Assembly: GCA_018292915.2 (NCBI GenBank)
Contig: JACVVK020000213.1
Span: 798,501-862,500 of the forward strand
Length of the DNA stretch: 64,000 bases
Origin: Batillaria attramentaria
Lineage: Eukaryota > Mollusca > Gastropoda > Batillariidae
Direction of reading: 5' to 3'
Below, one piece after another: positions 28,519 through 42,905 of this stretch. The notes below the pieces were generated by a model. That model was not told the DNA's origin. It saw only the letters and a list, made by a program, of their open reading frames with translations, and made no database searches. The number at the start of each line of letters is the position of its first letter. Position 1 is the first letter of the stretch. A program made the position numbers and the translations under genes.

Positions 28519-30767
28519 TACTGTTTGCTGAACACATCTTGCGAATAAAAATCACACACACACACAACCATAGCAAACAACTGTTTCACCATTTCCTTCT
28601 TTATTCTGACATGATCACTACAAGTCAATATCCACGAAAAAAGAACAAAAACAAACAAACAAAAAAGTACAGTAACTGACGTCTTACAGAACAGTCAACA
28701 GTGCGCCACAGGCTTTTGTGTTACGTCAGCAAGTTACACGATCATAACATTATTTTACGTTCACTAAACACAACTGCCGACATACTGTTCAAAGTCACAT
28801 AGATACATCTGCAAAGTACAGACACCTTTTTTTTTTCTTTTTTTTTAAAGTCTCGAGACATGCACGTCAAAACATTCAAAATAGGAGGTGAGTGTGCTTA
28901 CAATCTTGTCGCCGACCGACAAGATTACACAAGACTGAAATATTAACTGAAACAAAGAAAAAAAAAAAAAAAACAGAAAGAAAGAAGAAGAAGACATTAA
29001 AACACACACACACACGATCAAATTGTGTGTGAGAGAAGTAATGAAAAACGGTTGGAGGGAGGGACTGGGGACTTGGGCGGGGAGAGGGGGGGGGGGGGAG
29101 GGGGCGTGGGTAGGGATGGGAAATGTGTGCTTGATTGGGGGTGTGGAGGGTTGGGGCGGTAGTGTGCGTGTGTGTGTGTGTGGGGGGGGGGGGGGGGTAA
29201 TGCCATGAGGGAAAAAAGTCACTGCCGATAAGACATCTAACCGGATATTTTGCCTTACTGCCAACTGTCAATGAAGTATTCTCCAATCATAAGAGCATCC
29301 GAATGTGCCCCAGAACATCTTACGTTTCAACTCGAGGATGAAAAACAAAAAACAAAAAAAAAACCAACAACCCCCCCCCCCCCCCCCAAAAAAAAAGAAG
29401 GAAGAAAAGACAGGAAAACATTATGAGACAAAAAAGGAGTGTGACATCTATTTACAGTTGTTTAATTAATGTACAACTCTTTGCATTGGTCGCTGCATTG
29501 TTTTGGCACACACAGCAAGAACAGCACAGGACGAACACGACAAGAACCATGCCATTCACTGGAAACAAAAATACGGGACCACCATTTTATAAACGGGATT
29601 TAGGTCAAAACTGAAGACACACACCCTTTGCTATTTTCAAAACTGCAGGACAGTACTGTAGGTATGAGCCGCTACCACGCCAGATGTCTATGAACCAGTT
29701 CAGCTCATGTATCGTATACGGACTTTGACACCAAGGACTGCACAGAGTGTTGGCTACTGTATTTCGTTTGCATCTTAACTCATTTTGATTATTACATCTT
29801 CAAAAACACCGCTCAATACTTTCTTTACCTTTTTTTTTTTTCAAAGACGCCTAGATCTCTATTCAGGAGGACAGGCAGAGGCGCTACCTGTCCACATCAT
29901 AATCATTATTAGTATTTTTCACTCGGGAAAAGTCCAACAACAGCATCCTTATACTGCTGCTCAGTGTCCGGTATCTAGCTACAAAAATGCTGAGCTTTGA
30001 CAATAAACTGCAGCGTAGTGCCTTATTCTCTTATAGTCATTCAAACTCCCTGTGTCCTTAGAGATTTCCCCATTGCAGTGACTTCAGCCTACTTGGAATG
30101 GCATGGCGTAATTCACGAACGGACAAAATAGAATGACCAAAAATAAGCATGCTGAAGACTAAAATTTTGTACATGTATCACGTGACTTCAGCCGATCAGA
30201 ACGCTCAACTTTATTCACAATGGACGTAGCTGGAGCAGCAGAAGCATGCAAATGTCACTACTGTCCAGATACAATGCAAAATACTGCGGCTACTATGCTG
30301 ACCTGAACTTACATCTACTGGCCAAATTTTGTGTAAAATACTTGCTCAGAGCTTCACATCCGTGGGAACTGCAATCAGACAGAACGTCCTGGCTGACAAT
30401 AAGCCTACAGGTCAATATTAATAAATTATCTAACGTGGCACAGAAATGAGTGGGCATCTGTTTGCCTGTGGAAGAAATTAATTGAACATTTTGAAAATTT
30501 ATTGGTCTATAACTGATATCCAACGCGGATATGAAGTCCTGCTTGCTCACTCTTGGTCATTCAATTTTGGGAATACAGACGCACAAACAAAAACAATTAT
30601 ACATGTGCACATTGCCCACATTAAGATAAAACACTTTGTGCCACGATTCAACAAAATGAAATACGAGTAAAATATGAACGACAAACATTAAGAACACGCA
30701 GTCCTTTCTTAATGTCCAAAGACTAACAGATCTTTCAAACTTCTCAACTGGGACAACACAAACTGAT

Positions 30768-30807
<40 letters not shown>

Positions 30808-33800
30808 TCTTTCTTGATCTCTCTTGTATGTCTGACTAAATTCACAGATGCCAAAAAGGTCAATTACTCAACACATCCTGAACTACTTCTCGGGAAATAA
30901 GAGCATGTTTCAGAGAATTTTTCCCCTCACTAACCATATGTACAAACACCATCAGAGCAGCATCACACACAAAATCACCAAGGAACTCAAGCTAAGCTAC
31001 ACGATTAACACGAAACTCACACACCAGCACACACACATGGGTGAGGGAGGGTTAAAAGTGGGGTGGGGTTTGGGGGATTTTCAAAGCCTTATCATACCGT
31101 GGACCACAGCAGTCCAAATTCTCCATATCTAACTTTTTTCCTACACATTCACAAGTCTTTGCACCTGAGTAGAGAATGGGTGACTGAGAAATATATAAAG
31201 AACAAAGCTCAGGTAAAGTATTTAAAACTAGAATGTATTTGTATATATGTACAACACACATTGAAAACCAGGTCAGCCTTTGCACCCTTTGCGTACGGAG
31301 TCAATCGCAAAACTAGGAACATGGAGTATGTGAGTGCAGCAATAGTATGTACGAATTTCAGACAAGAACTCTGAAAATGTTACTGAATGAAAGTTCAAGG
31401 TGATCAGTATGTACTATGCCTTTCTTTTGGAAGCACAGTGTAAAGCTCCACAACAACTTCTATCTTAGGTAATAAAGAAGAGTGTGCTGAAGTATATTGA
31501 AAATTTCTCACAATAGTGTACACTTCGCTTTATCCCCACACTCTTGGCTCAAAGCAAATAGAGCTAAATCCAACAAACCCTCACGTGAATCACTCACATT
31601 CACTCTCTCTCACATGACATAAAGACATTACAATCACATGGTGCACAGGCTCAGCTTACTAACCAAACTTTCAGAATGTTTATTTGCAATTTTTTTTTAT
31701 ATTGTTTAATTTTTTTTTTTTTTTGAGGGGGGATGGAGGGGTGTTGTGAACATTCTCAAAGCAGCCAGAGCCCAGTAAAAACTTCAGCAAGATACCATCA
31801 CACTAGGAACTTTTAGTCCCCCGTGTACATCTTTTCGAATTGCACTGTACCACACCCACATGCAGGCACGCACACACTCATACCAAAATCAGAAATGATC
31901 TGTATACAGACTTACAGTTAAAACCTGTATTTCTGGGTCCAATCTTCCCAAAACCTTCCCATCAAAAGAAAATAAACATAATATCAATCTTCAAAGGATT
32001 GCACATGAATGCATTTCATAGAAAGCAGCAGTTTTGTGAACACTGCTATTGCTGTACAGGTGCCAGTGCAGAAAAGAATTCAGCATTTTCACAGAAAACA
32101 CGAAAGTGCATGCAGATGGACTGGACAATGTGGGCATCAGCAGCACAGCATGGACTATTCAGCCATTTTGTTCTACCACGCAGTAAATGTATGCTACTTC
32201 ATGATGATTTTCTGCATCTGTTTGATTCCACCAAACTGTGTCAGGGTCTCTGACCATTTTATATTTTCCTTATCTCTTAAGAGCCCCAGCCCAAGCCAGG
32301 CCATCCCCCTGCCCGCTGTATGATAAGACTTGTTGAAAAGAACAAGCCACTGCACACCAGTAGGAGCCACTTCAAGCCATTATTACGCAAGACACAGGCC
32401 TTTCTGATCAGCTGGTAGGTGCTAGACCGCTGCAGATTGCGGTAATACTGTAATGGCTTCATGGTGGCTCCTACTGATCTGAAGATTTCTAGCAAAAATG
32501 TGATTTTCGCATGGGCTTTAGGAGTTAACTATTTACTTATTTAAAGGCCAAACAGGATGAACTGGTTGTTTGACGACCGCAAATTATTTGTCTAGTATCC
32601 TGACAAGCTGACTACCCACTACATGTAACTGGATGTAATCGGTCTCTGCTGACAAGACGTGTACGTTACAATCAAAACTGTACCTTTCTGTGCTGTTGGC
32701 CAAAGCAGATGAATAGCTTGATGACAATGTTAAACTGTACAGTGAGTGGAAACTGTGCACTGTGAAACAGTGAGTCAGGTTATGTACAAAAATCTCAAGC
32801 GGTAACCTGCTATGTGATGCACAAACAGTGAACAGCCCTTTGACTTACGTTCATCAATGTTCATCACATAGTAAATGCAGAACTGTGCGAAAAACAACAC
32901 CAATTTCAACACATAGTGCACTTTTTCCTCAAATTTAGACCAAAATTGATGATGTGTTCTATTCTCAAAATAAAACATTTTTAATAATCTGACTTCTGCA
33001 AAGCAAATGGATGATGTATGCTAATCAGTAATCTCCAAGATTTCTTTGCGGGGGAAAAAACAAAAATTCAATCGGAAATGCTATGCTGTAACTGGCACTA
33101 AATTTATTTCAACTGCGTGTGCAACCACATTATGTGTATATGTTCATTATGTCACTCAAAGCAGTATGACATGATTTCTGTGATCCAATGAAATATGTTC
33201 AATCTTTTTTTTTTCTTAAAAAAAAACAACAAAAAACATGGGACCCATGTCTCTACCAAAGCAGGTTTCAGCGGTAAAAGTGCAGCTGTAGATCCTTATT
33301 TTGGGCAGTCATGCTCGGGGTCACCTAATTTTATCATCTGCTGGCAAACAGTTCAATGTCTGAATGGGAACTCATCCTGACTTTTCACCCCTGTGAGTTT
33401 TTGCAACATACTGAAAGCAACAATGATAAGTTCAGAAGAAACTTTTGAAGGTCACAACTGTAGGGCACTGGAAAGTTCTAGTGATTACAAAACTGCGTTG
33501 AACAAGTCTTGTACACTAACATGTGCAATCCCATAATACACAGCAATGAACTGGCTTCGCTAGTACTGTATCCCTGTGGGAAACCACAGTTGTGATGTAC
33601 ATGTATCCTTTCCCTTATCAGCACACACAGTCCCAGAATAGTTAATCACAGACTACCATGTATAATGTTAAACAAAAGTAATATCTACTGAAAATTGCAC
33701 ATGTATCTGCTGTACTAAATTTTTGAGAAAAAATAAAAATAAAATAAATAAATAAATAAAGGAGAACAAAACACAACATGTCCATGTACAAACAACACTA

Positions 33801-36800
33801 ACACCAATCCTCCTACTTGTAAAGGTACATTTCTGACCGGAAAAAAGCATGATGACTAACAACTGATTTTTGTTCAGTTTAACATATCACTAAGAAGACT
33901 TTGTCTGATAAACTTGAATGATCCCTTACTTTGAGAAGAAGTAAAATTACAACAAGAATGTACGACCCAGTGATACAAGTCAATCTATGCTGGTCTGGTG
34001 AACTGTTTTAACCAAGCCAGGGTTCAAATTACATACTTTTAAACAAAAGAAAACAGAGAAAGGTGCACCTAGCCTCCCACACGCACACCCACACACACAA
34101 CTGCTCAATATATATCTAATTATGACACTAACATCCTCACACTGTCCGACACATCTATACCATCTCTAGATGGTTTCCTTGCAGTAAAAGAAAAACAACA
34201 AAAAAAATTCACCAGTATAACCATCATCACAGTAAAACAATGGAGCAACTGAAACTGACAGACTCATCACAATCGTGCCGCAATCAGGAACAGGAACATA
34301 CAAATACCGGAGCAAATCAATTTACAAATCTCAAAACTGCGTGGAAATTAGTGACACAAAATGTGCATCTGCAGAGTTGACAGATAATGGGAGTAAATGT
34401 ACTTCTCCATCTAATGAATACTCCACAGTATTTGTAGTCTGATTAGCGAGTTTGTTATTCAAAGTCTTCCATGAGACAAAAGTCACAATTGAAAAACAAT
34501 ATCGTGAACTAGAAAACTAGTTCGTTGCTGCCACATGCAGTCCGCGAGTGTAAGTCCAAGACTGAGCTTCCAAGTCTCTCGAACAGCCACAGATGTGCAA
34601 CAGCCAAAAATGCTGCCATGAGCATCTGCGGTACATTCCTTTTTCCATTCTCAACATGTGACAGCAAACTTTTTACAGCAGTCCATCTCCAACATTGCAA
34701 AACATGCAGAATTTTGTATTCATCATGCACAGCAATCACGGAAAATTTCCCCATCAACAACACACAGCACGGACCTCCAGCCATAGAGCGTCCAGCCACT
34801 CCCAGCATGCTTTGCACAGATCACCAGCGATGGCTACTTAACTGATCACAGACACAGACGAATATTTTCTTCTTCCAAGATCCAAAAAAGAGCATGAGTG
34901 TGTTTATATCTGTGGTCCGAGGTTGAGTATTCCCAGCTGAGCATCGCAATGGGTTATACGGAGCTGATGATTGTGGTATCACTGGAACAAACAGAAACAG
35001 CACACTGTGTCACTGACAAACAAAAAGAAAATGATGACAAACAGCTTAGGCCTGGTAAAGCTAGGGCCCAGGAGCACAGTGAAACTGAAAGATGAAAAGC
35101 ACCAATGTTTATCATATCAAACTGCCTGCTGGTGCAAGCCCTTTGAAAGATATGCTAAAGAACACAGACACAGAAGTTCAGTACCTGGTATTGCAAAACA
35201 GAACAGAACATATCAGCAGCAACAACAAAACCAAAGGAGGAAAAAAAAGGAAAAAATATAAACAGATAAAGAAAAAAAGAAGAAGAAAGAAACAGAGAAA
35301 AAAAAAAGAAAAGCAAAAAAGTTAATTAAAAAAAAAAAAAAAACCATTCATTTTTTTAATGTTAAAAGTTAATCTATATAAACTTTCTTTAAAACAAATC
35401 TCCAATAAATTAAAGGAAGGACTCATAACTTGACAATGCACCAAACTGTATATATCTTCTTATACATGAACACAAATTAGTGTGCATCTGTACACTGAAA
35501 AAAAACAAAAAAAAAACCAACCCGCTACATGTACCACATTCTCTGAAAAATCGGTTACAAGTCATGTGATGAAAAAGTGATTATCATGCCTAAATTACAC
35601 AGCTGTACACAGACAAACACTGATACATAAGCACTGTATGCACATCAAACCAGCATACAGTCAGCAAAAGCATTTTATGAATTACACAACAAACAGTCTT
35701 CATTGAGTATACTCGCCAATAAGACAGTTACTCCTGAATTTCCCTATCTCCTGTGCTTTCTTAACACTTTTAGTGCCACTGTCTATGAATCGGATGCACC
35801 ATCTTGATTAGTGACTGGCGGATTCATGCTAGACAGGAAGTATGCCATACACGTTATAATGGTACATGTACATGTGAACGGACACACACTTGTACCCTAC
35901 TTCTGATTCATACAAAGCTGCTCCACAGTGTGACAGACATTAATTTTACTGCCAACTGGTAAAGAGGCCGAAGTGTCATGGATTTTATATGCACTTACAC
36001 ACTTTCAGTTCTACAATCTGATGGCAAACACACTCTAATGAGTCCAAAGGCCATAGGCACTGCCAGCCTGTTATGATTCCGTCAGCCACAGTAACAACTG
36101 AACTATATGAGACTGTCAGTACATGTACATCAATCCTACATATACTATAGTTCTACTTCCTGCATACAGTACTACACTATGTGTAGTACATGAAGTATTT
36201 TGACGCCAGCGACGTACACGTATGTATCAAGCATGTGGTGTGGCAGTAAAAGTGTTCTAAGCAGAACCTCAAGCAGGCAACACGGACCAAATCACCCAAA
36301 ACCATTTCTGTGTCTTTGAGGAAAAGGACGAATGTGATAAGATTAGACAGAACAGGCAACGGAGTGCAATGTGAAAGTTGTGTTAGTGTCTTTGCACCAG
36401 CCCCTGGGATCACATACACACTGAACGGGGTTATTTCTGATCCATATAAATATATATAAAAGAAAGACAGGTAACAGTGAAGTCACCGTAACACTTAACA
36501 GGACTAATGCTACCATTTTAATGATTTTTACGCTCATGGATTGTTCTGTTTTTGTGATATATCTATCATCACACCACTTAGACATCTGGGTGGTGACAGT
36601 GTCTGTAATGCTGGCACTGAGCCAACAGAAGCGTACTTGATGATGCGGTGACCACACTGAGCGCTCCAGCGCAGTAAGTTGTAACAACAGCTGTAGAATC
36701 TGATTGCTCTACCATTTGTGCAAAAGTGTACATGACACAGTATTGCATTAAGAACTGTACTAATCATCCAGGTAGAGTAGTTTGAGTGTACAGGTGAATT

Positions 36801-38622
36801 CACAAGCGAAACTGTTCCAAAACATGTTGGTTTAGCAAAGAGGGAATTAGCTCGTCTGAACAGCAATTACAACAATGAACGGATTTGATTGGATTATATG
36901 TAGAGCAGGGCCATTGTACTGCTAATACTGTACATGTATCAGCTTCAGTGTCATGTTAAATAAGCTGATGTTGGTGTGGCACAAGGGTGTGGGTGTTTGG
37001 GGCTGTGGGCAGGAGGGTGTGTGTGTGTGGGGGGGGGGGGGGAGGGAAGCAGGCAAACAGGGGTGGTGAAGGAAGCGTGGATAGAGGTACACCATCAGTA
37101 GAGATTTCCCTATGCATGCTATATTATCACCCAACACTAAGCTGCTGGCAGGGTAATGACAGGGATTATGATAAGGTTTGGTGTTAGGACAGCCCACTCA
37201 TCTATGACAGAAACAGGGGTAATGGAAGACACTCTCTAAAGATCTATAGCTGACTACTGTACCTACGTAATATCATGCCAGTAGAACATCCCCTGGGTTG
37301 GCATGCAGCACTGGTGTCATCTATTCACATTCACGGCAAGGGAAAGACAACAAAAACCAGAACATTATGGTGTGAATACTGTTAATAAATTTGTCTTACG
37401 AAAGCAAAACACAGTCCATGCAAACAACAATACCAACAGGAAAATTCAAAACTATAAAACAGTCACACAGTGCGGGCAGAACGTAAGGTGAAGTCTGTGG
37501 GAAAGGCAAAGTGGTAGAAAAAAATACCGAGATGATGAACTAAGTGACAGACCCTCATCCAGCAAATCTCCACATGCGCAAATTTATATCACAAAGACTT
37601 GTTATGTTACACCTACAAAAAGACTGTACAGAAAAAAAAAAAGATTGCTGACATCAAAAGAGTTTCTAAATTTGACATGATCAACACAAAGCAAATTCCT
37701 TAAGTACTAGTGCACATGAGAGTTATGTACAAACATCACAAACAACATAAAACAATATGCGTAAAACACCCTCAATATGTAGTCTCTCTGATATGACCAG
37801 AGGAGAAGATCTATAGAGAAAAGATGAGAAGGAGAAAACAGAGGTGGTGTGGAAATATAGCGACACTGTGAAAAACAGACACTACTGAGTGCATGACTTG
37901 ACAAAACGTGACATGCACAAAGCACAGCCTGGAGAGAACACACAACACTCAACATGTGCTGTATGCTGGAACATCCTATCAGCACATCATATGCAGTGAA
38001 GATTGCCATGAGGAAGCCTTCTATCCTTTGACATTATGAGTGCTACGAAGGGGCTCCTATTTTAACCGTGCTACCTGCAAAGCCATACACACAAAATAGG
38101 CCAATGAAAATACATATGCATGTATGTACTGGCCTTTTACCACTGCTCTGCATCAGGATTTGAATACAGATCTATGTAATTAAGAGCAATTGCATGGGTT
38201 GAATTCCTTGAGAAGGGTGATGTTCTACATGGAAAAGGACTGAGCCTCTGAATTTTTTTTAACCTTGTTCTGATACAGGGACAAACCTTTTTTTCTTTTG
38301 TTTGGTCTCATGTCTTACTTTGCTCTCTTTCTCTCTCTCAACAAAAAGAAAAGAAAATGGCAGAATCTCAGGCACACTAGACCAAAAAGCAAGATGCCTT
38401 CATGTCCTAGTTTACAAAAGAGATTAATATAAACAAAACACCTATAATATCAAAGTGGTCAATGAACCATACTACCACTCAAGACAGGCTGCACTGCTTC
38501 TCACAAGCTATGACTGTATTTGAATTTCACCTCAGCTGACAGCAGGCATGCAGTTAGAGAAGGAGAGGAAAAGAGGGTGGAGGGAGGGAGGGGGCCTAAA
38601 GCTCACACAGAGATGAGGGTGG
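28519..38622 (-). other. Candidate long 3' UTR of the SLC16-like gene
   Basis: About 10 kb with no exon-like ORF on either strand, few microsatellites compared with the rest of the window, and CA/TG-rich, CpG-poor composition continuous with the introns of the upstream gene. Contents: poly-A/poly-G patches (28,820-29,200; 29,345-29,400), (CT)n (30,770-30,793), G-run (37,030-37,042), old repeat fragments (31,545-31,660; 36,744-36,825). An alternative is an unspliced lncRNA or plain intergenic DNA. Confidence 0.4.
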
Positions 38623-38816
38623 TTATACGCACACGACAATGTCATCAGCTAGCATCTGCACCTTCTCCTTTGTGCCAAGCTCGTCCAAGATCAGTGGCAC
38701 TTTCTGCGTGTCGTCGTGCTTTTCCTTTGTGTAAAGACTGTCCTCGCGCGACGGTGCCACGCAGCTCTTGAGCTTAAACATCACCATTATGATAGAACTC
38801 CATAGTAAACAGGCCC
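38623..38816 (-). CDS. SLC16-like: SLC16-like gene, exon 7 coding part (last TM and C-terminus)
   Basis: Residues 384-447 and TAA at 38,623-38,625. Starts phase 1 after TTTCAG. CLLWSSIIMVMF is the last membrane segment; a charged tail follows (SREDSLYTKEKHDDTQK). Confidence 0.87.
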
Positions 38817-41800
38817 CTGAAAGCAAAGAAGAAACAAAAGTCATACAGGAACTCCGCTAGTATGTCTTGTATTTGGATTCCCGAATATGTCGTTTACCTA
38901 CGACAGAAGTTTGTTTAAATTCAGTGGCAAACTCAACCTTCACTGAAAGCAAATCAATGTCCTTGCTAGTTTACGGTGAAGTTTGGCTACTTTTCCAGTT
39001 TGAGCCTAAATTCTAAACAAAAAAATTCTATAAAAAAAAATTAAGAAGATGTAATCTGTCTCTGTACAGCACTGTAACTATATATTGTTGACCTTAACAC
39101 TGTTGCACACATTGTCATGAAAAAAAACACAAACAACCAAAACACACAAACAAAAAGAATAAAATTAAACAACAGCAACAAAAACGAGAAAAAGCAAAAT
39201 AACAAGTAACTGACCTGCCAAGTAAAATGCGTGTTTATATTCATTTTCTTCCTGTATAAGCAGTCCTGAAACAGAAAAAGCAGACATATATTCAGTAAAA
39301 TCATGTCTGATCAAGGCACATACGTATCCAAGAAGTCAAGATGAAAAATCACAATGTAACAGAGTTCTGTTCACTGACAGCACCAAAGCTGAATTCAGAA
39401 AGCGAAGTTTGACCTACGGTTTCACTGGATACAAATGTAGAGAGTTGCCACAACTAGACATACCCGCAGCGGGCCCGGCAGCCAGAGACCCCAGTGCCAC
39501 CATACAGCACAGGTAGCCGTTGCCGAGGGCTATGTACTCCGGCCCAATCAGCTCGCGAGCAACCTGCGAGAGGAACGTGGTCCAAAAGCCGCTGTAGAAG
39601 CCGAAGAGCAAGGTGTAGCCGATCTGGCCTGGGTAATGCTCGAACAGCAGGGGGCATATTCCAGTGATGACCACACCAAGCCCTATGGAGCATAGTACCG
39701 ACGTCACCTGCACAAACACACAACATAGTCAGTGTCAGTTCAGTGGTCCATTGTTTTTTGTTGTAAGGAAGATGGGGGTGATCAGAACACTTTACAAAAA
39801 GTGTTTCACGTTTCCATAGACCAGGAAGGGAATGCCTGCATTAACAAACAAACACAAAATTTTTCAGTCACTTCTTTGGGTGATTTTTTTTCCCCTCAAA
39901 AACAGCAACTCATTATGAAATACAGACCAGTTACCACTCTCAATCCATTTTTCCCAACAAACTGTATAATTTACAACCCCCCACTCAAGATGTGTGCCAT
40001 GCCACAATTCATGACTAAACATAATGGCCAGCAACTCTTCCCACACTCACTAACCTCATCAAGTGTAGAGTTATGGCCCATGAAGGCAAAGATCATCCGG
40101 GAGCAGAAGCTTGCCATTCCAACACAGGACACCAGCAGAGTGGACGTCTCGAAGGTTGTTCCCTGCGACATGGCGTACGCGGGCAGGTACATGTAGATGA
40201 CTGTCGAGCCGAAGCTCCAGAAGAGGTTTGCAATACACATTCCGTGGAACAGCGGGTGACGCATGGGCAGACAGGACAGAAGTGGCAACAGGCGGAGTTC
40301 CTGTAGATGACATCCAAGGCCATCATTACACCTATGTACCAGCTTCATAAATGGCCCAGTTCAAACCATATTACAAGACAGACTTTATTATCCTCATAAA
40401 TGGCCCGGTTTGAACTCTGATGCAAATTATACATTAAGTACTGTATAGATCTATACAAAAAGCCTTCTAATGGTCTTTTAAATATGAACATACCCTGTCA
40501 AAAACATGACCCACCAAACCAAAAAGTACCCAGTCTTGACTAAATTAATTATTTATTACAAAGTCTGCCCATGACTAAGTGTCAAACTCCTTACAGACGT
40601 TGTAGGAGTCAGGTCAGCAGAACCGAGCGTAACAGACTCTCACTGTCAATGCTATAAGGATAGGGGTTTGATTCTCAGCATAGAACCAAAGATACGGAGT
40701 GGCTTTTTCCTCACTGCCCTAAGTATATTCAATATCACCATTATCTGGTGGCAAAGAATACTAACAACCAGCCAACCAACCAAGTGTTGTCCAAATTGTT
40801 GTCAGTGACAATCAGCCTCATTATCAATGCATGAAACATTCTCGTACAGCATACCTGACCTTGAAGATTAGATATATGACAAGTTTCTCAGGGGGAGGGG
40901 GAGTCAGAGGGCATAAAACAACTGTTTCCAGCTCGCCAGCCACCCAAAACTTGACCATTGCATCCAGGCTAACACAGGTAAGAGTAGCCTCAAGTAACTC
41001 GAACAGAGTGAGTACACACCTTGTCAGTAGGTCGTGGCCGCATTGTGGCACCACACACACACAGGTTGAGAGCGATGCCGGAAAGGATGAGCATTGTACC
41101 GCGCCAGGCAAAGTACTCCAGCAGGTACCGGATAAGGATGGGGAAGGTGATGATGCCGGCACCGATACCGCCCACCACAACACTCAGCGCCTGGTAGCGG
41201 CCGTGGATGAAGCATCGCTCAACGGCGACGATGGAAGGGGAGCAGGCGAGACCAAAACCGATTCCTAAAACACAATGGTAACAGTTGAACGAAAAGGTAT
41301 TAAGGAAGTTTTCATGGACTAAAAAACTAGTTACGGACTGTACCACATCCAGATCACATCGCTGTATTTTGCATTGTAACAGGTGTAACTAAACATTACT
41401 GGCGCACTCACAGACAACCAACTCTTGAATATTGTTAGTGCTACAGTAAATCAACACCAGATTACTGTGCAGAACTACAAGAGGAGGCAAGTCTCAAGAA
41501 CAAGAGAACACGCATGTATCCACACACCCTTCTGTAGGAAATGTTTCCTGCTATAGTCTGAACTGACATGTTGGACGGTGGAAGGAAGGAAGGAGCAGGG
41601 AGGGTGTTTCCTTTGTGGCGTTTCTCCCCCAAACCCCTTCTTTCTCCTCCTTACCAGGCCCACTATAATAAGATCACCACCCTATAGTTGGTGCCAAGTG
41701 AAAGGGTTGAGACTGGGCTCTTGTTCTGTAATTAGGCCTCAAATTTGCCCCCCGAAAAACAACAACAAAACGTTAACTTGGCTGGCGTCCAGGAGGCGTA

Positions 41801-42855
41801 CTCAAAACGGGCAAAACTGAGGAGGTTCTGAAGCTAACAAGCTAGAAATGTCTGGACCAAGAGAAGAAAAGATATTTTGCATCTGGGCACTCGAGTATTT
41901 TGATCCTGCCCTTACAGCTCACAGGACTGGTAAGTAAAACAAAACAGTTAGCAAAAGGGGAGGAAATGTTAATTAGAAATTGAGAAAAAAAAAGTGTATT
42001 ATCTATGGAAAGGTCAGTCAAAGTACAGGTGGGTTTTTTTGTGAAGAAATCAATTCCCACCACCCATACCCACCTCATTGCTTTTTGGCTTTTTTGTTTT
42101 GCCGTTTTTGCTTGTTTTTCTGTTTCCTTTTCATCTCTGTGTACTGTGCTTTTCTTCTTCTTATCCTACACCCCAAAGGCACTGTCAGCATGCTCACTGC
42201 ATGAACACTTTCATAGTACGTACCTACAAGTTCAAGCGGCCAGCCACCATCGTTCATTACCAATCATTACCTAACTTTGCCTCATACCGACCTGTAAGCA
42301 GACCAAATGCCAGGTACAGTTGATACAAGTCAGATGCCAGCATACACAGCGCCAGACCTGTTGCCGATAGCAACCCACCCAGCATGACACTTACACGGCT
42401 CCCCCAATAGCTGGTAACAAACCGGAACATCACACCTGGAAAGAAACAGTTGGAATTTTCCACTGATTTCCAAAGCAAATTAACAAAGTAAAGTTGTAAA
42501 AAGCTGACATGTAGTTTAAATCTGCTAATGATCCAAGTTACTTCTTAAAAGAGAGGATGCAAGATGAGCACCTTTTATTCTAGTACATGCAGGGTGCCCA
42601 AGGGGAGACAAAGGTTCAATCAAGCCAGACAACAGCCAAACTCGATGTCCAGACCAAGAAAAGTGAGACTTAGCATCTGGGCACTCATACATTTCAACTG
42701 CCGACCTTACCAATGACCAGGCAAGTACGACAAAAAGATCAATTTAAAAAAAAAAAAATGATGCTGAAATTAAAAACCACCTGAGTACAATCCACAGAAA
42801 ACTGTAGACTCTTGTGTGTGTGTGTGTGTGTGTGTGTGCACGTTTGTGTGAGTGC

Positions 42856-42905
<50 letters not shown>

